DNA from: Rhizophagus clarus
Taxonomy: Eukaryota; Glomeromycota; Glomeromycetes; Glomerales; Glomeraceae
Length of the DNA stretch: 64,000 nucleotides
NCBI GenBank assembly: GCA_015698045.1
Contig: BLAL01000020.1
Span: forward strand, 496,001 to 560,000
Direction: 5' to 3'
The position numbers were made by a program, and so were the translations under genes. Shown here one piece after another: positions 42,828 to 54,600 of this stretch. Under the pieces are notes generated by a model, which was not told the DNA's origin, searched no databases, and worked only from the letters and a program-made list of their open reading frames with translations. Each line of letters begins with the position of its first letter. Position 1 is the stretch's first letter.

Positions 42828-43023
42828 GTTTGTAGAGAGAGACGTTCTCTCATAATGGATCTCTCTTATTTATTTGACCAATTTTTTATCAGCTAGTAGA
42901 GAGACGACGATCTTTCGTGATGAATCTCTCTTATACATTTGGTCAATTTTTCATCGGCTAATTTGTAGAGAGACGATCTCGTCGTAATGAATCTCTCTTA
43001 TGTATTTGGTCAATTTTTCATTC
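42828..43023. repeat. three-copy tandem repeat, unit about 65 bp
   Basis: Three units follow the plan TTTGTAGAGAGACGA.TCTC, T.ATGAATCTCTCTTAT and .ATTTGGTCAATTTTTCAT, starting near 42828, 42894 and 42960. Copies differ at several positions, mainly in the central CGTTCTC/CGATCTTTCG/CGATCTCGTC part. That part retains inverted symmetry (AGAGAGACG...ATCTCTCTT), so each unit can form a hairpin. Confidence 0.8.
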
Positions 43024-43029
43024 TGATAA

Positions 43030-43905
43030 GGTGGTTAATCTGTGAATTTCAAAGTGCCTGGCCAGTTTTCATAAACGCACTTTCTCCCAGAATATGATAC
43101 TGGTTAATTTAATATATAATTTTAAGTTAATCATCAATATAGTTCTTGTGCTGAATATTGAAATTCACGTTGCAATAATTTTTTTTGCTGCAATAACCAG
43201 TTGTGAATTTGTAACTATATCATCAATTAAGTTGATTTTGACTTATCACAAAAATAATTTGTCTATATGATATGATTATGAATTTTATGAACTTATAGAA
43301 AGGAATTCTAAAAGTCAAAAAGAAAAAGAAGTCTTCCAGCTTTATAATAATTAAAGACATTAACTAATTATTATTATTTTAATAATAATTATTAAAAAAA
43401 TTAAATGTGGTTGTTATATTATTATCATCTGATCAATCTTGATGATCAAAAGATGATGCATGAAGAGAGATGAAAGAAAGGAAGAATCTTTACATTCCAC
43501 AATGAGTATCTATCAGGGTTTGTATACAATGCATTGTAATATATACATCAAACCTATAAGATTAAAGTACCATTATAATGAATAATAGGTGTTTTAAAAT
43601 CTGCCATGCTTAAGCATGAAAGGATTATCAATCCAAATTTATGATAAATTTTAAGAATAATATTTATCTTCCGCAATATATGAATTTGTGCAACTCAAAC
43701 TGTGCTGATTTTTCGACACCTAGTTCTCTATCTTTGCTGTATCCTTTTCATCTGTTATTTGCAAAAAAATTTGGAATTTTCAACATCCATCTATTATTTG
43801 TATAAAATTGTAAAACCCATTACATACAATAAAGAGAAAATTTCGCCATTAATTTCAAGTTTTGTTAGCATTTATTTTATCTTTACTTAAAATCACATTA
43901 TGGAC
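43030..43905. other. AT-rich spacer, nothing recognised
   Basis: No domain-bearing frame. A 62-codon plus-strand frame at 43702-43890 has no recognisable motif. Confidence 0.3.
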
Positions 43906-43909
43906 AATA

Positions 43910-44480
43910 GTGTCATTCTGACGGTTCATATGAAAGATAAGAAGAAGGCATTCATCTTTCGACAAATTCTTGTCTCAAATAGTGTTAGATTTGTTGTTCT
44001 GCATTTTTGAATTCCATGACATCACAAGTTTCAAGAATTCTGTTTAGTTGAATAATTTTTGTTTCATTTACTTTTATAAATTTCTTAGCTCGTGATCGAA
44101 TTATATTTAAGACTTGTTATGTATTGGTAGTCTAAATTGCTAAAGTATAGTTAGCCAATACCATTTATTTTAACTTCATTAAATGCCTCTTCATTACACA
44201 CTAATATCAATCATTATATATATAATATGCTATTGTTCTATTGGATTCTGTTCTTCTGGAAATATTGATTTTACTTCCTTTTAGTTTAAAACCTTATTCC
44301 ATTATCTAAGTATATCTTTTATTACTTCTGAAATGTGATTTAGACTCTAGTTTCTCTGAGCATATTGTAACATTAATAACTCATTTTTAATCAATCAATT
44401 CCTTTATCCCTGTTTCTTTGCTGGGATTGGGAGACATTTTTTATTCCAAAATACTCGGAGATTATTTATGTATAATTGAT
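43910..44480 (-). pseudogene. decayed coding-like stretch, family not recognised
   Basis: Minus-strand frames have protein-like composition but many stops. One reads IIRSRAKKFIKVNETKIIQL, continuing NRILETCDVMEFKNAEQQI (about 44105-43990). Another reads IKNELLMLQYAQRN and NHISEVIKDILR (about 44400-44300). I cannot name a family. A transposon fossil is the likeliest explanation given the surroundings. Confidence 0.25.
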
Positions 44481-44484
44481 GTAA

Positions 44485-46905
44485 TTTTGTTAAATTTTAA
44501 ATAATCTCAACTGAGTTCTTGGAAAAAAAAATATATAAATTATTAAATCCATATAATGGTCTCTTGTTTTTTCTCGGTATCTTATTAATATTATAATACC
44601 ATTAAAGTATGTAAAATATAATATTTTTTATATAAAAGAATAATGTATAATAAAAAGTAACAAATTGAATCTTTAAGTCCTGGAAATTCAACAGTTTAAC
44701 TATTATATTAAAATTTTTTTCTGTCTGACTATTATTTTAAAGAATTATTTTAATTCATGTAAAGTAATGGTCATTTTATTAAAAAAACCTATTAAGATGC
44801 AATAAAAATGATCTTATCTTTTTTTCATATATCATTTTTATAATTTTAAGTTATACATCCTAATGTGAACTACCTGGTAAGACCATTATTTCTATCCAGT
44901 TGTGTATTTAATAGATTAACTTTTCTAGCATATTTATAAGAAATTGCTTTAGACAGTTGTTTAAGATTTCGCTAAATATTTGTGCTCCTTTAAGAAGCAT
45001 AAGTGCTTCTATTGTATTATTTTTATGATTATCTTTGAATCCACCGATCAGGTTTAGAGTATATTATTTTATTTTATCTTATTATGGGGAAGATTATCGG
45101 TACAGAAAGAAAAGAAGAAACAAAGTAAACTATGAATCGCTAATCTATTCCATATCAAGATCATAACCAATTAATTAAAACCGGCTCTTTCCCGTAAGCG
45201 GACTAGTCTAGGAGGTTTAGGGTATAATATGTCTCATATCCCAATGCTTCAAACAGTCTCTCTTTGTCATTTAATTTGATAATCAATAATCCTTTGGCGC
45301 TTTTCATTTTTAATAATTATATAAAAAATAGAGTATTCCTTCTTCCTTATGTCTAAAAAATGACTATTCTGTATATTAAAGTAATTTGAATGAATATGTT
45401 TACTGTGATATAATCCTTTGTCATAATTTGTTGAGTTCTAGGTTGACTTATCAGTCTCTTGCTCTTTGAATAAGAATAAGTGCGGTTTTATGAAAGGTTA
45501 TGTTTTACTTATTTAACGTGCAAGTCTCTGTTAAATTCCGTTTTAACATGACTGACAGACTAATATATATTTTCAGACCTTGCTCTTTGAATAAAGACAA
45601 CTGCAATAAATATAGGTGGCATATTTAATTCTATTAAAGTAATTTATAAGAAGTTACACTCATTAAATATTATAAAAAAAGAAGAAAACTTCCGAAATTC
45701 TTACTAAGCTTCAACATAGCCACGCTTGTACAAAATAAACCAAGCCTAGATCAGAAAACCTGATAAAAAAAAATTTAGAACCCTGTCTTAATTAGAACTT
45801 TTAAGGAAATTTTTTCAATAGGTTGTCAAGCCTCTTATCTAGATAAGTCGTCTTCATGGATTTAAATCATGGTGGTCACGTGCCTATAGACGACTTCGCG
45901 GCGCAGTAAAATTTCGAATGTAACGCAAAAAGACTATTCCATTCCTCATAAAAAGACGAGTTGGAAAGTCATAGGTGATACTTTATTTTATCTTTTCATT
46001 GATAACAGAGTATTGGTAAATATAATGATGGTTCTTTTAGCATTTTGAACAACAATAACATTATTATTTTTCTATAAAAATAACTTGTTATTTATCTTTT
46101 TAAAAAATATTGGGTAGGTGTTATGGGTGGCGATTTTGCTATCTAAACTGTCATTAACATTTTTTAGGCACAAAGTAGTTAGTGTTGTGGGCAACAAAAG
46201 TAAAAAATGAAGAATCAACAATCAAAAAAATAAATCATACAAGACTGATTCCATCAAAGTGAAGAATAAAAAAGTAAATCTTTTTCGTCTTTTGATGACG
46301 TTCTTAAAGTAACAAAGGTCGATATCGTGCTTTCTAAGTTGTTGGGAATCAGGTGGTACTTTTTTTTAGGCCGGATAGTCCATAGTGAGATACCTAAAAG
46401 ACTTGCATATTAAGGTTTTCGTTCATTCTTTTTTTTTTGCTTTGGTATTTTCCGACTATTTATTACTAATTCGTTCAAGTGCCATAAATCCCTTCGTGAT
46501 AGATTCTTTCAATAATCTATAGGAAGTAGGGTGGTTGTAATTTTTTTTTTTTATTTCTTTTTTTTTTTGTTTTCTTGCTTTTTCTCTTTATTCTTACCCT
46601 TTATTTTCTAGACCATACACCTACGTTCCTTCTTTTTCCTGTCGAGACTATCAGCACTATTTGTACTCGTTTGAATAGCTAGTATAGGTTTTTTTTTAAT
46701 ATTTTCAAACAAAAAAAAGAACAAATAAAAAAATTTATTATTTTTTTTTTTTTACAACATATGATAATTGTATGATATGATAGTAAAATATTAAAATAAG
46801 AAAATGGTTTTTTTCATAAATATTAACTGAAGTAAAAAATAAGCATCACATCTTTAATAGTATCACGTGAAAATGTTTTAAATTTGAAATAAGAAATCAA
46901 GAAAA
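44485..46905. other. AT-rich intergenic DNA with long poly-T/A tracts
   Basis: No gene is recognised in 2.4 kb. Long T or A runs lie at about 46430-46440, 46540-46570, 46690-46700 and 46738-46755. A phrase TTGCTCTTTGAATAA(G/A)(A/G)A(T/C)AA recurs at about 45458 and 45580. Confidence 0.35.
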
Positions 46906-46907
46906 TT

Positions 46908-46923
46908 ATAACTATGATTAATA
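46908..46923 (+). repeat. target-site duplication of mini-LINE, left copy
   Basis: ATAACTATGATTAATA, repeated exactly at 47021-47036. Confidence 0.8.
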
Positions 46924-47020
46924 TAGATTTATTTTCTGTTTTATTAGATTATAGTCTTTTTTTTCTCTGTATTTGTTTTTAATAATTGTCGGTCTATAAC
47001 AATAAATAAATAAATAAATA
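46924..47020 (+). mobile_element. severely 5'-truncated LINE insertion (97 bp)
   Basis: It contains only a LINE 3' end: T-rich sequence with TATTTGTTTTTAATAATTG, then TATAACAATAAATAAATAAA. This parallels the 3' end of the intact element (CGATAACAATTAATAAATAA and AAAT tail). It is bounded by an exact 16-bp duplication. Extreme 5' truncation is expected when target-primed reverse transcription stops early. The outer boundary is ambiguous by a few bases because tail and target both contain ATA. Confidence 0.75.
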
Positions 47021-47036
47021 ATAACTATGATTAATA
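47021..47036 (+). repeat. target-site duplication of mini-LINE, right copy
   Basis: Exact copy of 46908-46923, directly after the AAAT tail. Confidence 0.8.
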
Positions 47037-47039
47037 ATC

Positions 47040-48060
47040 AAATGAATTGTTACGCGATAAATAAAAAAAAAAGATATAAATTAGTTATGCAATCATTGAA
47101 GATTATCGAGTTTAATCTGAAATATTGTCGGATAAAATAAATTCTAAAACTGAAAATTTCACTTGTCCAATATTATGTATGGAGAATATCACTTCTCATA
47201 GCTTTAATTATGTTATTATAAAGAGGGAGTTATTCTAATAAAGTTGTTGCAACCAAAAAATGGAAATTAGCTAAAAGAAAAACAACTTGATAATTCAAAA
47301 TTCCGCAAGATACAGTATATTATAGAAACAACCTAGGACTAGACTGATAAACGTTCGTTGTGAAATTGAACACATTAATGCAGTAACTCACTTTCAAATT
47401 AAGCATGGTCCCACTTTCAACATGTTTTTACTAAAGTATTTATATCATGAACATATTCATAAGTAAATATAGGATTTTTAAAATTTGATTGTTAAAACTA
47501 AGAACTAAAGCCACTATTTCAGGCCCTCTTTTATTTGGATTACAATTAAAGTATCGTTGATCACCAGCTCTTAACTGTATTCCTTCAGCACTTTAAAATC
47601 AATGATCTGAAATATTTAGTCATTTGACGGAACTGAAATAGTTTAGTCATTTAAATTAGAAGTTGGATTGATTTTATTCAATTTATTTTTTTTGCATATT
47701 TTTAAGACAAAACGACGAAATATAATATTCCACAGATTTTTCATGAAATTTTCTTGATTTTTCCATGGAATTTTAATATTTATAAATTATTAGATATAAA
47801 TTTTCATTAATTTATTATAATTTATATTTAAAAAATTAAAATTATTATATTTATAATTATTTAAATATATTTTTATAATAAATTAATATTTTATATAACT
47901 AGAATTAAAATTAAAATTTTTACTATGTAGTTTAGTCAATAACAAAATCGAAACTAGTTATAACTGAAACTTTTGGCAAAACCAATTTTGTTAGGAACCA
48001 CTATTTGAAATAGTAACAATATAAATTTAAGTGTATTGTTCCGGGATATAACATAGTAGT
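47040..48060. other. AT-rich spacer, nothing recognised
   Basis: Low complexity. ATTTATAATT-like units are frequent at about 47770-47900. Confidence 0.35.
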
Positions 48061-48190
48061 ATAGATTTTACTCATCTTTCCGATTGGATCCAATGTGTAA
48101 TCAGCTTGGATCTCACGTAATGACGGCAGAAGTTATGGGTCCGGATGATGGCAAATAATGAAATTCCGGATGTTGTCCTGGTTACAACTT
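48061..48190. repeat. TCCGGAT-type cluster
   Basis: CCGATTGGATCCAATG, GGGTCCGGATGATGG and ATTCCGGATGTTGTCC, with GTAATGACGGCAGA at 48117-48130. The last motif recurs exactly at 59845-59858 beside another cluster. Confidence 0.45.
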
Positions 48191-48194
48191 ATAA

Positions 48195-48740
48195 AATTAG
48201 ATGAACAGAAATTATCAAATATTTAAATCAATGTTATCATGGAACTGTATGTAAAAAAATTAGATGAAGCGAATAAGATATTTGCTAATATTTGAAGGTT
48301 CATAAGTTTTGCATCAATGTTAACTAGTGAATTGTGCCGATTTGAAGTAACAGTCGCTTCAGTTATCGAACAGTAAATAGCGCGTTTTTCTTACGCAAAT
48401 AATAACGATGACAAAGACAAAGTTTACGTTTTCCTTGTTGATCTTGATATATTGATCTTTTTTTTTTTAACTCACTCAACATGCAAAGCTAGGAAAACGG
48501 AATCCGTCATTAAGTCCGAAGTGAATTACGGAAATCATCATCTAAAGAGTTCCTGAAATGAGCAGGATAATTAGGAATTATCTGGACATTCGAACACATC
48601 ATCAAGCGCAGAAGTACTGTATATAGTCTTTCGTTATACTTCAAATTAACTAGTTTAACACACGTGATAATTGTGATATGGTATCACAATTCACAAATAT
48701 TGTTACTCGTGCTAAATATCAATCAAGCCACAAAATTTAA
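48195..48740. other. AT-rich spacer, nothing recognised
   Basis: No frame or repeat that I can support; a T-run lies at about 48460. Confidence 0.3.
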
Positions 48741-48744
48741 AGCT

Positions 48745-49575
48745 GTGCCGTGTTTGCGTGGCTTGTTCTTATTTACAATAACAATGCCAAGCCTAGTAAC
48801 ATCCAAAAATATTCTATAAAAAAGAATTTTAAATTATTCAACTTGATTAAATTGCACAACAGTACTACAAATATTGATAGGGATTTTTAAAAAGCTGTGC
48901 TATTACTTATTAATATATGGCTTGTTCTTATTTACAATAGCAAAGCCTGGCCAAGCCCAGAAAATTTTAATAAAAAATAATTTTTAAGTTATTCATATTT
49001 TAAATTTTAAATGTATGTAGGCAAAATAAGTTGAGAACTAAATATATATTATATATTGATAAATTAGGGTCGGTCATTTAATGAATTGAGTTTAATCTCA
49101 TTCAGTTCAAGAACTTAACCATTAAATTTATTAACTGTAAGTTCTTTATTACAATTGCATATAATATTGATAGTGACTTGACATACATGTGTGGCTTATT
49201 CTTATTTACAATAATAGATCTAAGCCTGTAATAGTAACATCCAAAATTTTAATTTATTCAACTTGATTACAAATATTGATTGGTTTTTTGAAAAGCTATC
49301 ATGCATATATGGCTTATTCTACTTACAACAATAACAAAGCTAAGCCTAGTGACACTCAAAGAAAAAACTTTTAAATTATTCATATTATAAATTACTGATT
49401 ATAATTGCAAAATAGTATTACAAATATTGAAAGGAATTTTTGAAAAGCTGTGCCATGCATATAGTAACAAAGCTAAGTCTAGTAACACATAAAATTCTAA
49501 TAAAAAAAAACTTTTGAATTATTCAGATATTAAATTTCAAATATTATAGTAGACAAATCAGGTTGAGGACTATAT
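48745..49575 (+). repeat. repeat family A array, copy 2 (inverted relative to 37985-39540)
   Basis: At least five units with GTGGCTTGTTCTTATTTACA, ATAACAATGCCAAGCCTAGT, AACATCCAAAA and ACAAATATTGATAGGGATTT, anchored near 48757, 48917, 49191, 49310 and 49461. The longer sub-unit GTAGGCAAAATAAGTTGAG, AACTAAATATATAT, TTGATAAATTAGGGTC occurs at about 49016, and a variant GTAGACAAATCAGGTTGAGG, ACTATATAAATATTAG at about 49552. The last one merges into the promoter of the BTB gene. Confidence 0.7.
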
Positions 49576-49579
49576 AAAT
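49571..49579 (+). promoter_or_regulatory. candidate TATA box of the BTB/TLDc gene
   Basis: TATATAAAT lies about 155 bp before the ATG and is part of the last repeat A unit. Between it and the ATG lies AT-rich DNA with TTAATTAGAAAGA repeats (49636, 49668). The distance is long, so the assignment is tentative. Confidence 0.4.
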
Positions 49580-49726
49580 ATTAGGCTTTAATCAAAAATG
49601 TTCATTTTTTTCCAATTAAGAAAAAACATTGTTTAATTAGAAAGATTCTTTTTTTCTTTGTTTTGGTTAATTAGAAAGACGTTTAAAAATTTTTTATTTA
49701 ATTAAAAATAGTCTTATTTAAACAAA

Positions 49727-51217
49727 ATGACTTCAATATTCCATTCCGGTTTATCAAAAGATTTCTCATCAATATTGTATGATTCCGATGATTTTAACGT
49801 TACTATTCAAGTTGGTGAAAACAAAAATATGAAAAAATTCCTCGCTCATTCAGTAATTCTACGCGCTCGTTCTTCTTATTTTAAAAGCGCTTTCTCGGCT
49901 AATTGGATCTTAAAGGAGGACAATATGATATTATTTAATAAGCCAAATATCACCCCAACTGTTTTTGAATTGATTTTAAAGTATGTAAGAATTTTTATTT
50001 TAAAGTTTGATAATTTATTTTTTAATAAAAAAATTATATTAATATTATATATATAATTTATTTTATTAAGATATATTTATACAGGTGAACTTGACCTGAC
50101 AAAGCAATCAGGTGAAGATATTCTTCGATTACTAGTTTCAACAGATGAACTACTTATCGAAGAATTATTCAATCATGTTCAAGATTATTTAATTAATAAG
50201 AAAACTAGTTGGGTTCATAAAAATTTTGTAATTGTTCTTCATACGGTATCTCAACTTACCAGTTGCAAGAAATTACAAGATTATTGTATTAAGACCATCT
50301 GTAAGGATCCACATCCGTTGATCTCTTCAAAAGCATTTCCGTTGCTAGATGAGGAAATCCTTTTTGATCTACTTGAACGAGATGACTTTCAAATTGAAGA
50401 AATTGCCGCTTGGAAATGTCTTATTAAATGGGGAATTAAACGAACACCCGGATTGGAAAGTGATAGTAATAGGACCAAGTGGAATAATAAAAATTATGAG
50501 GCATTAAAGAAGACGTTGGAACATTTAATCCCTCTCATTCGATTTGTGAAAATTTCTTATGAAGATTTTTTTAATGAAGTTCGACCTTATAAAGCCATAA
50601 TTCCTGATTATATTTATGAAGAAGTTATCGAATTTTATGATAATAAAACTTTACCAATAACTACACCTTTTCAATCTCGTACAGGAACATTAATATCAAA
50701 AATAATCAAACCAAAATTTGCAAATGTTATTGCCAACTGGATTGATGAAAATGATACTACTCCTTTTTCAATTAATAATAAATACATATTTAATCTTATT
50801 TATTTGATGAGCCGTGATGGATTAGATAGTAGAACATTTTACAAAAAATGTAATGGAAAAGGACCATTTTTAGTATTGGTAAGAGTTCCATCAAAAGAAA
50901 TCTATGGTGGTTATGATCCAATCGGACGTGCGGGAAGCGATCGGTGGCAGACTTCAACAAAAAGTTTTGTCTTTTCCTTGGAAAATGATCGTGATACATG
51001 TAATATGAAGATCGGCAGGATAATTAATTCTAAATCAGTTTACTCCGTGTTTGATTATTACAACGGGGATGGATACTTTAGTTTTGGAGGCATATTATAT
51101 ATTAGTGAAAAAAAGCTCAATGTTGGATTTAATAATAGTAATTACGAGAATATTTTTGATTATCGTCAATCGCATCTTATTGAAGAAATTGAAGTATTCA
51201 ATATAATTAAAAAATAA
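49727..51217 (+). CDS. BTB-BACK-TLDc protein, two exons, 466 aa
   Basis: Exons 49727-49980 and 50071-51217, with a 90-nt GT-AG intron (GTATGT...TTAAG) after phase 2. Splicing restores the BTB motif LILKYIYTGELDL, which the genomic frame breaks. Domains: BTB/POZ about 21-120 (FNVTIQVGEN, FLAHSVILRARSSYFKSAFS), BACK about 130-230 (LISSKAFPLLDEEILFDLL, AAWKCLIKWGI), TLDc about 290-466 (LISKIIKPKFANVIANWI, FYKKCNGKGPFLVLVRV, GGYDP, IEEIEVFNI). By family, the BTB-BACK part can dimerise and bind cullin-3, making this a likely ubiquitin-ligase adaptor. TLDc domains occur in oxidation-resistance and V-ATPase-binding proteins, and their role in such fusions is unknown. The architecture belongs to a very large family in this fungal group. 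It is intact and the only gene between two repeat A/B blocks. AATAAA at 51320-51325 may be its polyadenylation signal. Confidence 0.9.
49981..50070 (+). other. intron of the BTB/TLDc gene
   Basis: 90 nt, donor GTATGTAAG, acceptor TTATTAAG, very AT-rich. Removal joins AA to A of a Lys codon and continues Y-I-Y-T-G-E-L-D in frame, the conserved end of the BTB fold. Confidence 0.88.
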
Positions 51218-51329
51218 TTAAAATAATTATTTTTTAAAAAAGATTATAAAAATTCGATTTTTATTGTATTTGAAGACATTATCTGTCACGATTTAAGACA
51301 AATCCATAAAGTATTTGTTAATAAATCCC

Positions 51330-51650
51330 TATTCCTTAAAAACACGTTGCGAACCGGTTTTTTTTTTCATCAAATTAAAGAAAATGTTTAAAAGCGTTGC
51401 AAACCGGTTTTTTATTATCAAATTAAAGAAAAAACATTTTCTCGACTTTGAATTAATTTGAAATGTTTTAAAAAAACATTTTTTTTTTTGTTTCTTACAA
51501 ATAAACAGTGTTTTTTTTACTATCAACCGATCAATAAATCAGTTCGGTAAATCGCAAATCGATGCGAAGTCGCAATTATCGAAACCGATCAGACCTCGTA
51601 CGTGTGGAGTTAGTTCTTATTTATAATAATTTAAGTTAGGAAGGGCTAAT
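51330..51650 (+). repeat. repeat family B-linker-A block downstream of the BTB gene
   Basis: B-type units GCGTTGCAAACCGGTTTTTTA, TTATCAAATTAAAGAAAA and AAACATTTT lie at 51340-51520. The linker CAGTTCGGTAAATCGC is at about 51540. Then a truncated A unit follows: GTACGTGTGGAGTTAGTTC, TTATTTATAATAATTTAAG (about 51598-51640). The order is the mirror image of 37985-40010. The LINE remnant begins immediately after it. Confidence 0.6.
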
Positions 51651-54600
51651 GAAAAAATGTAAATTGGCCTCAACACAGATCAAAATTACTCCATGTTAAT
51701 AATTTTTTAAATTCTCCAATTTTTAAAAGACAATTTCCTTTCCACTAAGTCGCATATCAAGAAAGGATTGCTCACATGCTCAAAATCAACAAACTAAGTA
51801 TGATGTCTCCCAAAATTAGCCTTTTTATTAAAAGACGCAATAACGATATGATTTCTAATCAGAAACGTATGATTAATTCACTATTGGAACGCAAACCTTG
51901 AACTATCACCTTAAATCGCCTTATCGTCACTGATCCAGAAAGTCATGAACGTACATTCACCAGAAACCCGTCTATTATTGCAACTCAAGTCAACTTACAT
52001 TTTCATACCCTTGGGTAAGCTAAGGAAGACATAGAAGCCACTCCTCTATATCGCTCACTCAATGACCTTCCTCCTGATTTTAGGGATATATACAAACCTT
52101 CTTCTAATTACTCATCATGGTTATACTCAAACGTTCTTAATCTAGTTACACAAGCAGAATTAATTTCTACTATCTCATCTTTACCTAATAACAAAGCCGC
52201 AGGCATTAGCAACATTACATACGAAGACATTAAACATCTCCATGTAGATTTTTACGATTTTATCATTACTTTTTTTAATGATATCCTACAAACTGGTTAC
52301 CTCCCTGATGGATGGAACAATGCTTACCTATACCCTATCCCCAAGCGGATGTGAAATTAAAAACACAAGACCAATAATTCTATTGGAAACATTCCGAAAA
52401 TTGTTTATCAAAATCATTACCTCTAGACTCCATGGTATCATTTCCCGGCCCGGAATACTTCAATCGAATAATTACGCCTGTCTCATAGGAGAATCTACTT
52501 TTCAGTCATTACAACATCTCAGCTGCGTTATCAAAATGGCCAATCTACATAAACAAGAACTATGGATCGGCATCCAGGATCTATCAAAGGCCTATGACGG
52601 AATTAATACTTCACTCCTCAAACTAGCTCTTAAACGTCTACACTTTCCTCCGCTATTAATCAATATCATAATGCAACTATTCACTAATCGTTTGGCTTAA
52701 GTCCACAATACCAGGTCCTTCAAGGCATTGACCAAGGAGAGGTCATTAGTCACTTAATGTGGATAATCTATTATGATCCACTTTTCGTCAATACCCAGAT
52801 CTTAAATACATGATTACCACTAACAAAATAAGAAATATATGGAATGCTGATTCTGACCAACCACGCCTTTATCAAACGATGGTAGAAAGTTACTTGGATG
52901 ACACAACGTGGATAACAAACTTCTTTCCCTGGCCAACACCTTTTACTCCCTTGCAAAAATCCGAATCAATAAGGACAATTATCGTCTACTTATTAACAAT
53001 CCCGAATTCGCCAACAAATCTGTCAGTACCATGATCAATAACCAACTGATCACACACTACTACCCTTGGCAAATTCGAAGGAGCGCAGGTATTAGGATTA
53101 CAAATCAACGCGTACAACTCTTCTAAATCCACTATCCAGCTTCTCAAAAAAATGGTTGCCATTTCGCCTTTCTTCTAAGGAAGAAGAAAATTACACACAA
53201 TCACACGATTTACATTGTTAACAAAGTATTTATTCCCTATATTAGAATATATCCTATTGTCAATTATTTTGTCACTAATCCTAAAAAAATTTTTTTCTTT
53301 TATACGTTTGTTACAGAATAAAGAAATAATGTTTCTGGACCAAATTATTACAGAAGATAATGGTTTTTTTTAAATCCTATAGCGAAATCAAATCTTATTT
53401 GTCATCAGCTAAACAAGGTCCAACACCTGGATGGTTCACATACCTACTTAATCATATTACACATGATCCTATATCGCGACAGTTAAATCTAACACTACCT
53501 CACTGATGTATTACAACTCATTAATAACTAGGCCAAAAATACCAAATATATCTCAGGCCCTGGTCCCCGCCCACAACGCTTATTACTGAAACTCAGAAAT
53601 CAATGATGTTTTCTATGAACGCATCATACAAACACATTACACTAACTCATTGCTTATGGCTTATTTAGAACAATGGTTCTGATTATGAACGTGCAATTAT
53701 ACATTCTCCCAATGAACCCTTAATCAAGTCTCTTTTACTAGCGGATACCATGATACATGAGGAATTAATCCTAATAACATCACAGATTACTCATCTGAAA
53801 GATATTACGTACATTCTATACAGATGGTTCATTATGCCAACCTGATACTTTAACTTCTTTATTGGACCTAGGATGGTTAATACCTCCATCTATAATTTCT
53901 AATGTTCATTTTTTTGTGGCCTCAAAGTTCTTCTCCTCTTTTACTAAAGGCGAATTCCTTGCGCTTTTAACAGCTTTATTAGTTTACCCTAGTGGTGCTT
54001 CAATCCAGATTTTTACAGATTCAAGAGCAGTAATTTACACTTTATCAAGAATTACATCCCTCCTTGCCAAGTAAACAAAATCAATAGCTAACATATTTGG
54101 CTCATAATCAAACACATTATCACATCGTTGGACCTTTATGGTCTCCTTCACAAAAGTCAAATCACATTCTGGCAACACTAAGCAGATCTATTAGCTAAAT
54201 CTGGTAATTTCTCTTCAAAATGGATTAATATCAATTTCAAAGCTCTTCCGGTTTCTTTAGCACTTGTATGGAATCCTAAAGGCCTAAACATTCCTATTGA
54301 TCGTATGTGAGAAAGACATGCAGACTTATTAATAATCATCAAACATGCCAACAATTTTTAAGCGAACGATCTGTGAAAGACATCAAGCACTTTGCCGAGC
54401 AGGATCTTATAGACCGGAAATACACAATCTATTGGATGCATTCCAATCCTTCTGACTGCCCCACATTGGCTCACAAAACCAAATTCAACAGTTGGTGCAT
54501 TAAAAACGCATCTGGCCATCTTCCTACTATTGACCGGTTATATGCTCAATATTCCCGCCTACTTCACTCTGCCCTAATTGTTTTTTTTGTCATACTGAAA

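Noticed and set aside
49727..50056. 109-aa protein ending at 50056 as a stand-alone BTB gene
   Set aside because: The frame runs into a GT-AG intron. Splicing restores a conserved BTB motif and joins it to BACK and TLDc.
52278..52700. 140-aa frame as a functional reverse transcriptase
   Set aside because: Its first 30 residues are out of frame with the family, it stops before the YLDD box, and flanking pieces continue in other frames. It is part of a dead LINE.
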